A DNA stretch of 44,953 nt from Candidatus Endomicrobiellum roisinitermitis. GTDB taxonomy: Bacteria > Elusimicrobiota > Endomicrobiia > Endomicrobiales > Endomicrobiaceae. The notes under the pieces are model-generated. The model was not told the origin of the DNA. It saw only the letters and a program-made list of their open reading frames with translations, and did no database searches. The DNA is taken from positions 1 through 44,953 of the forward strand of contig JAITSL010000042.1 of the NCBI GenBank assembly GCA_031287855.1, read 5' to 3'. Every line of letters starts with the position of its first letter. The first letter of the stretch is position 1. Both the position numbers and the translations under genes were made by a program. Positions 1 through 12,358 of the stretch are shown here, in pieces.

Positions 1-1254
1 GGACCTTCTGTTCTTTTAGGGTACTTGATCTCTGGCATTATCATTTTCTTAATCATGCGACAACTTGGCGAAATGAACACTCAAGACCCTTCTGCTGGCT
101 CTTCTAGCTATTTTGCTTACAAGTATTGGGGGAAGTTCCCTGGCTTCTTAGCTGGGTGGAACTATTGGGTTTTACAAGTTCTAGTAGGCATAGCAGAACT
201 TACCGCTGTTGCTGCTTATGCTCAGTATTGGTTTCCAAATTTAGCTACGTGGAAAACGGCACTACTCTTTTTTCTTTTAGTTAACGCCATAAACCTTACA
301 ACAGTAAAAGCCTACGGCGAAGTTGAGTTTTGGTTCTCTTCTATTAAAATTGTTGCTATTTGCGCTATGATTTTAACCGGTAGCTATATATTATTCTTCA
401 ACACTTCTTTAGTGCCAAACGCTTCTTTTAAAAATTTGTGGCAACCATTTAATGTTGGCCCAAATATTTCTAACTCTTTATTTAGCGGTTTCTTCCCTCA
501 TGGGATTTTTGGGCTAATAATGGCATTACCTACAATAACTTTTTCCTTTGGCGGGTTAGAACTTATTGGGATTGCCGCTTCAGAAACAGAAGACCCAAAA
601 AGAACAATACCTAAAGCGATAAACCAAGTTGTGTTTCGTATTTTAATTTTTTATGTTGGGTCTCTAACAGTACTACTTTCTTTATACCATTGGAGCAACT
701 TAAGTGTTTCTGATAGCCCTTTTGTTATGATCTTTGACAAAATTGGGTTTAAGTACACTGCTTGGTCTTTAAATTTTATTGTTCTTACTGCTGCCCTTTC
801 TGTTTATAATAGCTGCTTGTACAGCAACAGTCGTATGCTTTACGCTCTTGCTCTACAAAAGAATGCACCTAACTTGTTTTCTAAAACTAACAAAAGCAAA
901 ATTCCAGTAACCGCTATTTTAGTTTCTGGAATGTTAACATTCTTGGTTGTACCTCTAAACTATTTTATTCCTAACTGGTTTGACGCTTTTAAAATTGTAA
1001 TGAGCTTTATAGTCGTTTATATTCTTGTTAATTGGGCAATTATTACATTGTCTCACACTAAATTTAAACAAATAAACAAACAAACTTTGTTCCCTGCTCC
1101 TTTTTATCCTTACTCAAACTATTTAACGTTAACTTTTGTTTTATTTATTTTAGGCGCTATGACTTTATCTCAAATTGGCATGTATAAACAAGTTGTAGCA
1201 ATACCATTCTGGATATTATTCGTATACATTTGCTACAAAATCACAAAAAAATAA
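1..1254 (+). CDS. PheP/AroP-type aromatic amino acid permease, 5' end outside window
   Basis: This is an inner-membrane amino acid:proton symporter of the APC superfamily. The reading frame is open from base 1, so the first visible residues (GPSVLLGY) are internal and roughly 50 N-terminal residues lie upstream. The sequence follows E. coli PheP/AroP closely: the IMRQLGEM and FAYKYWG segments near the start, FSFGGLELIG in the middle, the IPKAxNQVVxRILxFYxGS block and the SVYNSxxYSNSRML block. About ten hydrophobic helices can be seen, and the C-terminus ends in a short basic tail. The substrate is probably phenylalanine or other aromatic amino acids, but CycA/GabP-like specificity cannot be excluded. 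A TTG codon at 25 is not the real start. No terminator hairpin was seen after the stop. Confidence 0.9.
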   Translation, partial: GPSVLLGYLISGIIIFLIMRQLGEMNTQDPSAGSSSYFAYKYWGKFPGFLAGWNYWVLQVLVGIAELTAVAAYAQYWFPNLATWKTALLFFLLVNAINLTTVKAYGEVEFWFSSIKIVAICAMILTGSYILFFNTSLVPNASFKNLWQPFNVGPNISNSLFSGFFPHGIFGLIMALPTITFSFGGLELIGIAASETEDPKRTIPKAINQVVFRILIFYVGSLTVLLSLYHWSNLSVSDSPFVMIFDKIGFKYTAWSLNFIVLTAALSVYNSCLYSNSRMLYALALQKNAPNLFSKTNKSKIPVTAILVSGMLTFLVVPLNYFIPNWFDAFKIVMSFIVVYILVNWAIITLSHTKFKQINKQTLFPAPFYPYSNYLTLTFVLFILGAMTLSQIGMYKQVVAIPFWILFVYICYKITKK

Positions 1255-1324
1255 AAAAACACTATGATTAGGCCAATTGTCAAAGCGATAAAGTTTCACA
1301 TCAAAACAAATAAACTTAATTACT

Positions 1325-1397
1325 GCCATTACCTACAACGTTAAACGTGCTGCGAGTTACTAAATTAACAGCTTGATTGCTATACTTTTATACTTTT
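1325..1397. repeat. Diverged copy of a segment also at 14122-14196
   Basis: Bases 1325-1397 resemble 14122-14196: both contain an AAACG-GCTG core, then an ATTAA-AG-TTG block and a TGCTATACTT-TATACTTT end. On the minus strand the copy at 14122-14196 reads as a protein-like hydrophobic tail (LVKHSAFAAAGAVLM). The copy here is frameshifted. It is probably the remnant of a repeated coding sequence. The rest of 1255-1397 holds nothing recognised. Confidence 0.45.
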
Positions 1398-2256
1398 CAT
1401 TTTTTCAATATATCCTCAAAGCTCGCTATCATATAAAGTGGTATGGAGTAAAGTCCGTCGATAAGTCCAAGATTTTTAAGGAAAGTGCGTCTTCAAACGC
1501 ACTTGCGCGCCCACCTTTTTTAATTTCCGCATAGACGACACGTTTTCTCTCTTTGGCCAAATGCATGGGAATATAATCCCAAATAAGACGGACTTTTGGT
1601 ATATTTGCAGCGGTAATATGCTTACTAAAATCGTTTCCGTAGTCGGCCAGTATCTCATTTTGGATTTTCCGCACTTCGTAAAAATCGTGCCTCTGGGAAT
1701 ATGCTGACACTGCGCGCAGCATACCGCCCACATAGAAATAAGTCCGCAAAAGTTCGGTAAATTTGGAGGCAAGTCCTTGTATTACCCTCTTGCCAAGCGA
1801 TTTTGCCACCTCAATCATACGCCATTTGTCTATTGCATATAAAAACTCGTAAAACGATAGAGGGTATAATGTTAAGCGCTCAACTTTACCAACGGGGAAC
1901 GAGTTTCCCTCGTGCATAGTAACACCTAAAAAACTGCCTGCAGCAATAATATGGTATTGGGGAGCATTTTCTGCAAAATATTTAAGGGAATTTAAGGCGC
2001 GGGTACACTCCTGCACTTCGTCAAATACAAATAAGAGTATCTGCGGGCAATCTTTTCTCGCTTTTGTGCCGAAAGCATTGTGATAATCCGTTCTGGGTTA
2101 AGGTCGTAATCAAACTGTTTGGCTATTTCAGTCTCGTTGAAAAAGTCCACATAGACTACATTTTTATACTCGTTTTTTCCAAACTCTTTCATAAGCCAAG
2201 TTTTACCAACTTGTCGGGCGCCAAGCAAGAGGAGTGGGCGGAGGATTGTATCACAA
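1398..2256 (-). pseudogene. Broken AAA ATPase with DUF4143-type C-terminal region
   Basis: The minus strand carries a P-loop (GARQVGKTW) at the beginning, but the usual N-terminal residues before it are missing. A frameshift near 2020-2050 breaks the Walker B segment. The next frame restores FDEVQECTRALNSLKYF, the sensor-like AAGSFLGV segment and the LYPLSFYEFL block typical of DUF4143 ATPases. A second frameshift near 1475 leads to a short third frame (LKNLGLIDGLY) that stops at 1398, well short of the usual 380-430 residues. It is therefore a dead gene with a truncated 5' end, two frameshifts and a missing C-terminal nuclease-like domain. It belongs to the same broad family as the intact genes at 12694 and 18932. 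Confidence 0.85.
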
Positions 2257-2329
2257 AATTGACACTTTTACAAGGGACAAAAATGTCGAAATGGACTTTA
2301 GGGTGAAAAGGACTACTTTATTCTTTCTC

Positions 2330-2965
2330 TTACTTTGCCCTTTGTGGATCAAGGGTAACGGTAGTAGGCGTATCCGGGCCAGGTGAAGGAGGGTACAGTA
2401 TCAGGCACACCAAGGTACACGGCATACAGATTAGCATTAGGAAACTCATATCACTTATAAACCCTCCCCATCTCACACGCCGCATAAACATCAGCATCAA
2501 TGACAACACTGCTATTAAAAAATTGTCCTGACACAGATCTAGTTTGATTGGTGTAGTTTAGAACCTTAACGGAGTTACCTCAAAGAGCGTTCTATGAGCA
2601 ATAAACATTTAATATTTCAAATTAGCTCTGTCTGAAGCAAAATTCATTTATGTCTTTCTTGTCTTATCATTTTGCAAGTTTGCTAATTTGTTTAAAAGTT
2701 TACTTGCGATTGCTCTAGTAACATAGATAAGGCTCTAAACTAGACCAGCCACCGCCCCATAGTCATTAAGCAAATACACATAAAACCCCCCCTACAGCTT
2801 ACTTCAACACTACTACTACTGTTAATAGTAGAACTTAAAACATTCTCTACAGACACAACTCCCTTCCATCTAATTGCATCACTTAACACAGACCATCCGG
2901 CATAGATATTTACATCATTGACACTAGGATTAAGACCTACATTTAGTAGCGTTAATAAGTTACAG
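2330..2965 (-). pseudogene. Decayed surface-protein gene interrupted by an inverted-repeat element
   Basis: The minus strand reads as protein-like fragments in shifting frames: VNDVNIYAGWSVLSDAIRW, then SSTINSSSSVEV near 2800, then after the element at 2548-2748 SVVIDADVYAACEMG, PNANLYAVYLGVP and finally a proline-rich PSPGPDTPTTVTLDPQ before a stop at 2330. A VTLDPQ start after a proline-rich linker resembles the beginning of Listeria-Bacteroides (InlB B-type) repeats of secreted proteins. The original product was therefore perhaps a secreted or surface-anchored protein. A related remnant lies at 15810-16065. Several frameshifts and one stop are present. The family assignment is tentative; the existence of decayed coding sequence is better supported. 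Confidence 0.5.
2548..2748. repeat. Inverted-repeat (MITE-like) element, copy A
   Basis: The ends GGTGTAGTTTAGAACC (2550-2565) and GGCTCTAAACTAGACC (2731-2746) are inverted repeats of each other at 14 of 16 positions. Both ends and the internal blocks (CCTCAAAGA, ATGAGCAA, TTAATATT, CTTATCATTTTGCAAG) are shared with copy B at 18542-18868, which has about 180 extra internal bases. No transposase frame is present, so it would need to be mobilised in trans. It splits the decayed surface-protein gene at 2330-2965. No clear target-site duplication was found. Confidence 0.7.
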
Positions 2966-2975
2966 AAATACTGAA

Positions 2976-3025
2976 AAACAGCAACACCTACTTAAACAAA
3001 TTTGCTTAAGTAGGTGTTGCTGTTT
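2976..3025 (-). terminator. Rho-independent terminator of the gyrA transcript
   Basis: Arms 2976-2995 and 3006-3025 are perfect 20-base inverted repeats (AAACAGCAACACCTACTTAA on the left), and the loop itself contains the palindrome CAAATTTG. Read on the minus strand the hairpin is followed by TTTTTC. It lies 74 bases beyond the gyrA stop. Confidence 0.85.
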
Positions 3026-3098
3026 AAATGCTCCCTGTACGTTTTTCTTCAACAGTTATCAACTCTTTTTAAAACCAAAACTTCAACTTTTGCCTATC

Positions 3099-5639
3099 TT
3101 ATTTACTATCAGAAACTGACTTTGTTTCCACTGCGTTCTGCGCCTCTTGATTGTTTTCATCTTTTACTACAGAAGCAAGCGCTGCAACTTTATCGCTTTG
3201 GGCAAGCTTAACAAGTTTTACACCTTGAGTATTTCTACCTATTATAGAAATACTATTAACTCTCAGCCTAATTGTAATGCCGTCTTTTGTCATTATCATC
3301 ACTTCTTCATCAGCATTGGCCTTTTTTATGCCCACAACATCGCCATTCCTTTCTGTAGCTTGCATGTTTATTACACCATGCCCAGATCTTTTCTGTAAAC
3401 GATACTTACCGACTTCTGTTCTCTTACCATACCCATTCTCAGACACAGACAAGAAAATATCTTCCGGGGCAAGCACTTCCATACCTACAACTTCATCGTC
3501 TTTCTCTAAAGATATTCCTCTTACACCCCTACCGTTTCTCCCTATTGCGCGCACATCACTTTCTTTAAACCTTATAGCTATACCTTTTTTTGTTGCAATG
3601 ATAACCTCAGGTTTTTTTTCTATAGCTTTTACTTGCGCCAAAATATCACCATCTTCCAACTTAATTGCTATTATGCCACCTTTTCTTGGGTTTTTAAATT
3701 CTTCTAATGCAATCTTCTTAATTATACCTTTCCTCGTACACATAAGCAGATACTCATCTTTAATATCTCTTGCATTAAACGACCTTATAGGTATTGCTGC
3801 TGTTATTTTCTCTTCAGTCCCCTGCAATTGTAAAAGGTTCACTATAGCTTTACCTTTAGAAACTCTAGCACCCTCAGGGATTTCGTAAACCCTTATCCAG
3901 TAAAGCCTACCCCTAGTAGTGAAGAATAACATGTAAGAATGAGAATTTGTGATAAACAAACTTTCCACAAAGTCCTCTTCTTTAGTATTCATAGCAGTTA
4001 TTCCTCGCCCTCCTCTATGTTGAGCTTTATATGTATCTAAAGGAATGCGCTTGATATACCCAGAATGAGACATTGTCACTGCAACATCCTCTTCTTGAAT
4101 CAAATCTTCGATGTTAAAATCTGCCTCTGCAGCTTGAATTTGTGTTTTTCTTTTATCGGCATACTCTTTTTTAATTTCAAGAACTTCTTCTTTGATTATT
4201 GCTAAAACTTTTTTAGGGTCTGCTAAAATAGAACGAAGCTGCTCTATAAGTTTTATTTTTTCTAAATACTCGTCTTCTACTTCCTGTCGTTTTAGGCCAG
4301 TCAACTGACGAATCTTCATCTCCAAAATAGCTTCAGATTGCGCTTTTGTTAAATGAAATTTAGACATCAACACAGTTCTTGCCGCCTCTTCTTCACGCGA
4401 CTCTTTCATTATTTTAATAACAACGTCAATATTATCTATTGCTATTTTTAAACCTTCCAAAATATGCGCTCTAATTTCAGCTTTTTTTAAGTCAAACTGT
4501 GTTCTTCTTACTATAACAACTTTCCTATGCTCAATATGGTGCACCAAAATTTCTTTAATGTTCATAACTTTTGGCCTATTATTTACAAGAGCAAGCATTA
4601 TAACGCCAAAAGAAGTTTGCATTTGTGTATGTTTATAAAGTTGGTTTAACACAACTTGAGCATTTGCATCACGTTTAATCTCTATAACTACTCTTATACC
4701 TTCTCTGTCAGACTCATCTCGCAAGTCAGAAATACCGTCTATCTTTTTGTCTTTCACTAAATCTGCAATAGAAGTTATAAGGTTTGTTTTATTTACTTGG
4801 TATGGAATTTCTTTTACAATTATAGCTTCTCTAAAACTTTTTAATTCTTCGATTTCGGTTTTAGCTCTTATTTTTACAGAACCTCTACCTTTTTCCATAT
4901 ACTCTTTAATTCCGCCTTTCCCCAAAATAATAGCTCCTGTGGGAAAGTCAGGTCCTTTAATACACCTAGCTATTTCGCTAACTGGAAGTTCTGGATCGCC
5001 TATTAAAGCAACCAAAGCATCGCAAGTCTCTACTAAATTGTGTGTAGGTATATTAGTTGCCATACCTACAGCCATACCTGAAGACCCGTTAATTAAAAGG
5101 CTTGGTAATTTTGTTGGTAAAATTAAAGGTTCTTTTAAAGAGCCGTCATAGTTTGGTATAAAATCCACAGTGTTTTTATCTAAATCAGCAAGCATTTCGT
5201 CTGTAATTTTATCCATTCTAACTTCGGTATAACGCATAGCTGCCGCAAAGTCACCATCTATGCTACCAAAGTTACCCTGTCCATCTATCATGGGATATCT
5301 TAACGAAAAGTCTTGTGCCATCCTTACAACCGCACCATAAACTGCAGAGTCACCATGTGGATGATATTTACCTAAAACGTCACCAACAACTCTTGCAGAT
5401 TTTTTGTATGCCGTGTTATGCTTTAATCCCATTTCCTTCATCGCATAAAGTATTCTTCTATGCACAGGCTTTAGTCCATCCCTAACGTCCGGCAAAGCTC
5501 TTCCTACAATTACGCTCATAGCGTAATCTATATAAGAGGTCTTCATTTCATCTTCAATGTTTCTTGGAACAATGTTTGCTGTAACAACTCCAAGAGAATC
5601 CGAGTCTTGCAACTTTTTTGTGTCTTTATCTTTTGCCAT
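3099..5639 (-). CDS. gyrA: DNA gyrase subunit A
   Basis: This is the DNA breakage-reunion subunit of gyrase, which forms an A2B2 complex with GyrB to introduce negative supercoils. The 846-residue length is normal. The sequence shows the [20 protein letters not shown] start of the winged-helix domain, the catalytic Tyr137 in RYTEVRM, the [10 protein letters not shown] quinolone-pocket segment at about 93-102 and a GyrA box (QHRGGRGI) in the C-terminal beta-pinwheel, followed by an acidic low-complexity tail. The residue equivalent to E. coli Asp87 is Gly102. An AGAGGA ribosome-binding site precedes the ATG. It lies 73 bases downstream of gyrB and is probably cotranscribed with it. The strong hairpin at 2976-3025 ends the transcript. 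Confidence 0.98.
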   Translation of the reverse strand: MAKDKDTKKLQDSDSLGVVTANIVPRNIEDEMKTSYIDYAMSVIVGRALPDVRDGLKPVHRRILYAMKEMGLKHNTAYKKSARVVGDVLGKYHPHGDSAVYGAVVRMAQDFSLRYPMIDGQGNFGSIDGDFAAAMRYTEVRMDKITDEMLADLDKNTVDFIPNYDGSLKEPLILPTKLPSLLINGSSGMAVGMATNIPTHNLVETCDALVALIGDPELPVSEIARCIKGPDFPTGAIILGKGGIKEYMEKGRGSVKIRAKTEIEELKSFREAIIVKEIPYQVNKTNLITSIADLVKDKKIDGISDLRDESDREGIRVVIEIKRDANAQVVLNQLYKHTQMQTSFGVIMLALVNNRPKVMNIKEILVHHIEHRKVVIVRRTQFDLKKAEIRAHILEGLKIAIDNIDVVIKIMKESREEEAARTVLMSKFHLTKAQSEAILEMKIRQLTGLKRQEVEDEYLEKIKLIEQLRSILADPKKVLAIIKEEVLEIKKEYADKRKTQIQAAEADFNIEDLIQEEDVAVTMSHSGYIKRIPLDTYKAQHRGGRGITAMNTKEEDFVESLFITNSHSYMLFFTTRGRLYWIRVYEIPEGARVSKGKAIVNLLQLQGTEEKITAAIPIRSFNARDIKDEYLLMCTRKGIIKKIALEEFKNPRKGGIIAIKLEDGDILAQVKAIEKKPEVIIATKKGIAIRFKESDVRAIGRNGRGVRGISLEKDDEVVGMEVLAPEDIFLSVSENGYGKRTEVGKYRLQKRSGHGVINMQATERNGDVVGIKKANADEEVMIMTKDGITIRLRVNSISIIGRNTQGVKLVKLAQSDKVAALASVVKDENNQEAQNAVETKSVSDSK

Positions 5640-5712
5640 TTCTGTCCTCTTATTTATTGTTATGTCGTATTAACTATTTTATAGGTAAAATTTCGTAAGT
5701 AGCTGTATCTGA

Positions 5713-8253
<2,541 letters not shown>

Positions 8254-8277
8254 CTAAAAATCAATCTATTTAAGAAA

Positions 8278-8319
8278 ACAACATATTACCCTGTCGCAAT
8301 ATTTGGGCGTATATGTTGT
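8278..8319. terminator. Hairpin between dciA and gyrB, probably a terminator
   Basis: ACAACATAT (8278-8286) pairs with ATATGTTGT (8311-8319). On the minus strand the stem is followed by TTTTCTT, which would end the dnaN-dciA transcript before gyrB. On the plus strand it is followed by a run of seven T after one G, so it could work in both directions. The stem is AT-rich and only moderately stable. Confidence 0.55.
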
Positions 8320-8399
8320 GTTTTTTTGGTCAAGTTAATTTAAAAATGTTAAAAGTACCGTGTTTTTAATGTTAAGACTGTGGCTGTCTCAATGAATAT

Positions 8400-8672
8400 T
8401 TACATTATCTTTACTTTAATATTTTTTACTACAACTTTGCCAACATATTCGTTTAACTTTCTAATTATTTCTTTTTTGCCTAAATTAAGTTCATAACTAG
8501 CCACAGAACTTTGTGTTTTAACAAATACTGTACCATTTCTGTAGCCTGTTATGCCTATACCATCTATACCTACTTCTTTTTCCCATACTTTAGCTATAGT
8601 AAAAAATTCGCTTTCAAGACCAAACTTTTTTTTTAGAGAATTAATAATATCACAAGCTTGTGTCCAGGCCAT
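8400..8672 (-). CDS. dciA: DUF721 protein, DciA-type helicase loader
   Basis: This 90-residue protein matches the DUF721 pattern: an N-terminal helix pair, a VWEKEVG motif near residue 29 and the following strand-rich part GTVFVKTQSSVASYELNLGKKEIIRKLNEYVG. DciA proteins load or operate the replicative helicase DnaB in bacteria that lack DnaC/DnaI. The gene begins four bases after the dnaN stop, so the two are almost certainly one operon. Its place next to dnaN, gyrase and the origin fits that role. The family assignment comes from sequence pattern and context; the specific function is inferred. Confidence 0.8.
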   Translation of the reverse strand: MAWTQACDIINSLKKKFGLESEFFTIAKVWEKEVGIDGIGITGYRNGTVFVKTQSSVASYELNLGKKEIIRKLNEYVGKVVVKNIKVKIM

Positions 8673-8676
8673 AAAA

Positions 8677-9798
8677 CTACACTCTCATTGGCATAATAAC
8701 ACAAAGATAATTCTTGTCGTTCTCAGGTGAAATTTTTGCAGGATTTAACGCGTTTTTAAACTCAAAAATAATAAACTCTTTATCTATATTTTGTAAAACT
8801 TCTTTTACAAAGCTAGGATTAAAGTTTATCTGTGCAGGTTCATTTTTATATTCAACTTCTAAATCAACCTCCCCGGACCCAAGCCCAGCTGTTGATGCTG
8901 AAATTTTTAAATTGTTTAAACTAAAATAGAATTTTATCGCAGTAGATCTATCTGAAGAAATTTTATCAGCAGTGAGCAAAGCCATTTGTTTTACTGCCGC
9001 TAATGTGTCTTTAACGTTCAGTCTAATTTTAGATTCAGTTGTTTTAGGTATCACTTGCTCATAGCTAGGAAACGCACCTTCTATTAGTGTAGACAGAAAC
9101 GTAATACCGTCCATATCTAACGCTATTTGATTATCTGTTAAACCAAGCTTTATTGTTTCTGACTGCACGTCAGATGTTAAAAGCCTTAAAATGTCTGTCA
9201 TAGCTTTAGATGGTACTATAGCTTTACCTTTTACATTAGTTTTTACGCTGTTATCTTCTATATAAGCAAGCCTTCTACCATCTGTAGATACCATCTTTAG
9301 CTTATCGTTTTCTATTATGACGTAAACGCCATTTAAAACGTACCTCTGGGCATCTTTAGACACTGCAAAAATTGTCTTTTTAACCATGGATGTAAAAATG
9401 TCTCTTTTTATAATCATATTGTTATCTTGTGGGAATTCAGGTATTACAGGATACTCTTTTTGCGAGATCCCCATAAGATTAAACTTGGATTTTCCTGACT
9501 TTATATTAATCTGATTTGCATCGTCTGCCTTTATTTCTATTTCGTGCTCAGAAGAAAGTTCTTTTATTATGTCAGCAAACCGTTTGGCTGGTATTGTTAT
9601 GCCACCTTCTTCTACGATTTCACCTTTAATATAACACTGAACTGCTATTTCTAAGTCTGTTGAAGAAAGTTTTATTTTATCTGAATCTGTTTCAAATAGG
9701 AAGTTAGATAACACCGGTAATGTACTTTTGGATGATGCTATAGGAGATACTATCTGTATTCCTTTAATTAATTCATCTTTTCCACAAATTACCTTCAT
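8677..9798 (-). CDS. dnaN: DNA polymerase III beta subunit (sliding clamp)
   Basis: This is the ring-shaped processivity clamp of DNA polymerase III. The 373-residue length is normal for three tandem clamp domains. The sequence shows STLPVLSNFLFE near residue 24, the TDGRRLA motif near 178, the FPSYEQVIP segment in the second half and the C-terminal LCVIMPMRV, matching the family ending (…VIMPMR). A strong GGAGG site precedes the ATG. It is transcribed away from the origin region at 9799-10103 and is followed after four bases by dciA. Confidence 0.98.
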   Translation of the reverse strand: MKVICGKDELIKGIQIVSPIASSKSTLPVLSNFLFETDSDKIKLSSTDLEIAVQCYIKGEIVEEGGITIPAKRFADIIKELSSEHEIEIKADDANQINIKSGKSKFNLMGISQKEYPVIPEFPQDNNMIIKRDIFTSMVKKTIFAVSKDAQRYVLNGVYVIIENDKLKMVSTDGRRLAYIEDNSVKTNVKGKAIVPSKAMTDILRLLTSDVQSETIKLGLTDNQIALDMDGITFLSTLIEGAFPSYEQVIPKTTESKIRLNVKDTLAAVKQMALLTADKISSDRSTAIKFYFSLNNLKISASTAGLGSGEVDLEVEYKNEPAQINFNPSFVKEVLQNIDKEFIIFEFKNALNPAKISPENDKNYLCVIMPMRV

Positions 9799-10103
9799 TT
9801 ATTCCTCCATCATTTCTAAGAAAAAACTAGAAATAGTAATAATAATGCTTGGTATATTGTGGATAACTTTTTAACAACTCTAAAAGAAAAATAATTATAG
9901 ACAGAAATTTAAAAAAAGTCTTTTGTTATAACTATGTTGGTAAAGTTTAAAAGTTATTCACAGTTTTATCAAGTAAATTAATTATACAATTTTTTAAAAG
10001 TTATTCACAGTTTTATAAGTTAAAAATTGGCATGCCCTAAAATGTGATTTTAGCAAAACAACACAAGCTTTAGAAAACCTTAATAATATGTAATAATATT
10101 ACA
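9799..10103. other. Probable replication origin region (oriC) with DnaA boxes
   Basis: This AT-rich gap lies between the divergent genes dnaN and rsmA. It contains three DnaA boxes: TTATCCACA on the minus strand at 9858-9866 and TTATTCACA on the plus strand at 9954-9962 and 10001-10009. The last two sit in a duplicated AAAAGTTATTCACAGTTTTA context 47 bases apart. Replication genes diverge from this point on both sides, as expected for a bidirectional origin. An unwinding element cannot be placed exactly; the AT-rich stretch around 9880-9950 is a candidate. A GC-skew sign change here would confirm it. Confidence 0.75.
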
Positions 10104-10886
10104 ATGAGACAAAAATATGGACAGAACTTTTTGGTTGATAATAATATCGCAAAAAATATTGTGAGATCTTTAAATTTAAGTACAGTTGATAATGTTTTAG
10201 AAATCGGCCCGGGAAAAGGCATCTTAACTAAACTTGTGCAACCAGGAGTTAAGTTTCTTACTTGTGTAGATATAGATTTGCAGTTAGTGGACAACTTAAA
10301 ACGTTACTTTGCGCTTAATAATGTAAAAAATGTAAAAATTGTTAATGAAGACTTTCTTAAATACGAAATGTTAGAAGAGAGTAGTTTAAAGATCATTTCA
10401 AACTTACCTTACAATGTTGGTACTGCGATAGTTCAAAAAATGTTGCCTTTAAACAACTGGTCTGAAGCAGTTTTTATGCTACAAAAAGAAGTTGTGTCCC
10501 GTTTAACAGCAAAGCCTGGCAGTAAAGATTATGGATATATTTCAATATTTACATCTTACTATACTGAAAGTGAGATATTGTTTGACGTTTCTCCAAAATG
10601 TTTTAGCCCTACACCAAAAGTAATTTCTTCAGTTATAAGGCTTAAAAACAAAATATCTAAAGAACCGAACCCTCTATTTTTTGAATTTGTAAAACATGCT
10701 TTTAGTATGCGAAGGAAAACTATTTTAAATGCGATAGCCTCATTTAAAGAGTTGGACAAATGTAAAGGTTTAGAGATTATGGATAACTTAAAAATTTCAC
10801 CTCTTTTAAGGCCTGATAACCTTAGCATTTTAGATTTTTTAAGTTTGACAATAGAAATAAAAAAATATACAATTTGTCGAGTGTAA
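10104..10886 (+). CDS. rsmA: 16S rRNA dimethyladenosine transferase
   Basis: This enzyme dimethylates two adjacent adenines near the 3' end of 16S rRNA during small-subunit assembly, using S-adenosylmethionine. The 260 residues include the GQNFLVD start (6-12), the SAM-binding VLEIGPGKGILT (31-42), the acidic loop VDID (55-58) and the catalytic NLPY (100-103), then the C-terminal LRPDNLSILDFLSL block. The ATG at 10104 lacks a clear ribosome-binding site, so translation may be weak or leaderless. It is the first gene to the right of the origin and lies 84 bases before dnaA. Confidence 0.96.
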   Translation: MRQKYGQNFLVDNNIAKNIVRSLNLSTVDNVLEIGPGKGILTKLVQPGVKFLTCVDIDLQLVDNLKRYFALNNVKNVKIVNEDFLKYEMLEESSLKIISNLPYNVGTAIVQKMLPLNNWSEAVFMLQKEVVSRLTAKPGSKDYGYISIFTSYYTESEILFDVSPKCFSPTPKVISSVIRLKNKISKEPNPLFFEFVKHAFSMRRKTILNAIASFKELDKCKGLEIMDNLKISPLLRPDNLSILDFLSLTIEIKKYTICRV

Positions 10887-10938
10887 TGTTGTGTTTTTTA
10901 ATATTTTTAAAATCAAGAAAAGGTATATTATTAATAAC

Positions 10939-10958
10939 TTATCAACACCTGTGGATAA
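10939..10958. promoter_or_regulatory. DnaA-box pair upstream of dnaA
   Basis: A TTATCAACA box (10939-10947) and an inverted TTATCCACA box (read on the minus strand, 10950-10958) lie 13-32 bases before the dnaA ATG. This is the usual place for autoregulation of dnaA. A GGGGAG ribosome-binding site follows directly. Confidence 0.7.
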
Positions 10959-10970
10959 CTTGGGGAGTAT

Positions 10971-12335
10971 ATGAACAATTCGGTTTATAGTATATGGGAA
11001 AAAGTGCTGGATAACATTAAATCGTCTGTTACTGCAGAAACATACAATTTGTGGATAGTGCCATTAAAACCTATAGCTTTAGAAAATAATATTTTTACTT
11101 TAGAGGTGCCAAACATTTATTTTTCGCAATGGATATCAAAAAATCAGCAAAAAAATATAGAGCAGATAATATCTTCAGAATGTGGCAGCGCAATAACGAT
11201 AGAATTTAAACCGCAACAAGATTTGTCACAAGCAATAAAAAAAGCAGGAGATACTCCTGAACATGTAGGCGTAGAAGTACATATTCAACAGTCAGCAGTA
11301 GTACAAAAAGATCAAATAAACCCTAAATACGTTTTTCCAGGGTTTGTTGTTGGCGCTTCAAACAGGTTTGCGCATGGTTGTTGCGAAGCTGTGGCAAAAA
11401 ATCCAGGGAAGCAGTTTAACCCTTTGTTTATGTATAGCGGTGTAGGGTTAGGTAAAACTCACTTGTTACATGCTATAGGCAATTACATAAAACAAGCAAC
11501 TCCAAACTCAAAAGTAATGTATGTGACTTGCGAAAAGTTTGTTACAGAGTTTATAGAATCTATAAGGTTTGATAAGGTTTCGTCTTTTAAAAGTAAATAT
11601 AGAGGGTTAGACTGTTTGTTAATAGATGATATACAGTTTTTGATGGGTAAGGAAAGTTCTCAAGAAGAATTTTTTCATATGTTTAACAATCTTTTTAATT
11701 CTAAAAAACAGGTTGTTGTTTCTTCAGATAGACCACCCAAAGAACTTGAAGGTGTTGAAGAAAGACTAATTTCTAGGTTTGAGTGGGGTATTATTGCTGA
11801 CATACAACCTCCAGATTTAGAAACAAGAATAGCAATATTGCGTAAAAAGGCAGAAGAAGAAAAAATATATATTCCAGACGATGTTGTTATTTATATAGCT
11901 TCACAAATTAAATCTAATATAAGGCAGCTAGAAGGGTCTTTGCTTAGAATTACTGCATTTTCTTTATTTACCGGCACACCTCTTACGGTGGATTCTGTAG
12001 AAAAAATATTGCGCGATATTATTAAAACGGACGGTTCTGCCCGAATTACAATAGAAAGCATAAAGCAAGTCGTTGCAGACGAGTTTAATCTTGACATTAA
12101 AGATATGAAATCAAAACGTAGAACAGACGCCATTGCTTTTCCAAGGCAGATAGCTATGTATTTAGTGCGCACATTAACTGACGAGTTTTCAACGAATGCT
12201 ATAGGGGACGCTTTTGGTGGTAGGGACCACTCAACAGTAATGCATGCTTGCAACAAAATAAAAGAGAAGATGGACGCAGATCCATACTTTAACGCAAAAA
12301 TTAATCAGATAATTAAAAGAATACGTAATAATTAA
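10971..12335 (+). CDS. dnaA: Chromosomal replication initiator DnaA
   Basis: DnaA binds the boxes in the origin, melts DNA and recruits helicase. The 454 residues show all four domains: the N-terminal domain I (IWEKVLDNIKSSV), a variable linker at about 85-118, the AAA+ domain with Walker A SGVGLGKTH (156-164) and Walker B LLIDDIQ (216-222), and the DNA-binding domain with the DnaA signature FGGRDHSTVMHACNKI (415-430). A GGGGAG site lies a few bases before the ATG. The gene follows rsmA rather than preceding dnaN, so the classical dnaA-dnaN order is broken by the origin. Confidence 0.99.
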   Translation: MNNSVYSIWEKVLDNIKSSVTAETYNLWIVPLKPIALENNIFTLEVPNIYFSQWISKNQQKNIEQIISSECGSAITIEFKPQQDLSQAIKKAGDTPEHVGVEVHIQQSAVVQKDQINPKYVFPGFVVGASNRFAHGCCEAVAKNPGKQFNPLFMYSGVGLGKTHLLHAIGNYIKQATPNSKVMYVTCEKFVTEFIESIRFDKVSSFKSKYRGLDCLLIDDIQFLMGKESSQEEFFHMFNNLFNSKKQVVVSSDRPPKELEGVEERLISRFEWGIIADIQPPDLETRIAILRKKAEEEKIYIPDDVVIYIASQIKSNIRQLEGSLLRITAFSLFTGTPLTVDSVEKILRDIIKTDGSARITIESIKQVVADEFNLDIKDMKSKRRTDAIAFPRQIAMYLVRTLTDEFSTNAIGDAFGGRDHSTVMHACNKIKEKMDADPYFNAKINQIIKRIRNN

Positions 12336-12342
12336 TAAGCAT

Positions 12343-12358
12343 GTACAAACTAGACCAA
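12343..12358. repeat. Solo end of the inverted-repeat element
   Basis: GTACAAACTAGACCAA just after the dnaA stop matches the right end of copy B (GTTATAAACTAGACCAA at 18852-18868) at the last 11 bases and most others. No partner end was found nearby, so it is a remnant or chance match. The rest of 12360-12620 is AT-rich and shows no gene. Confidence 0.4.
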
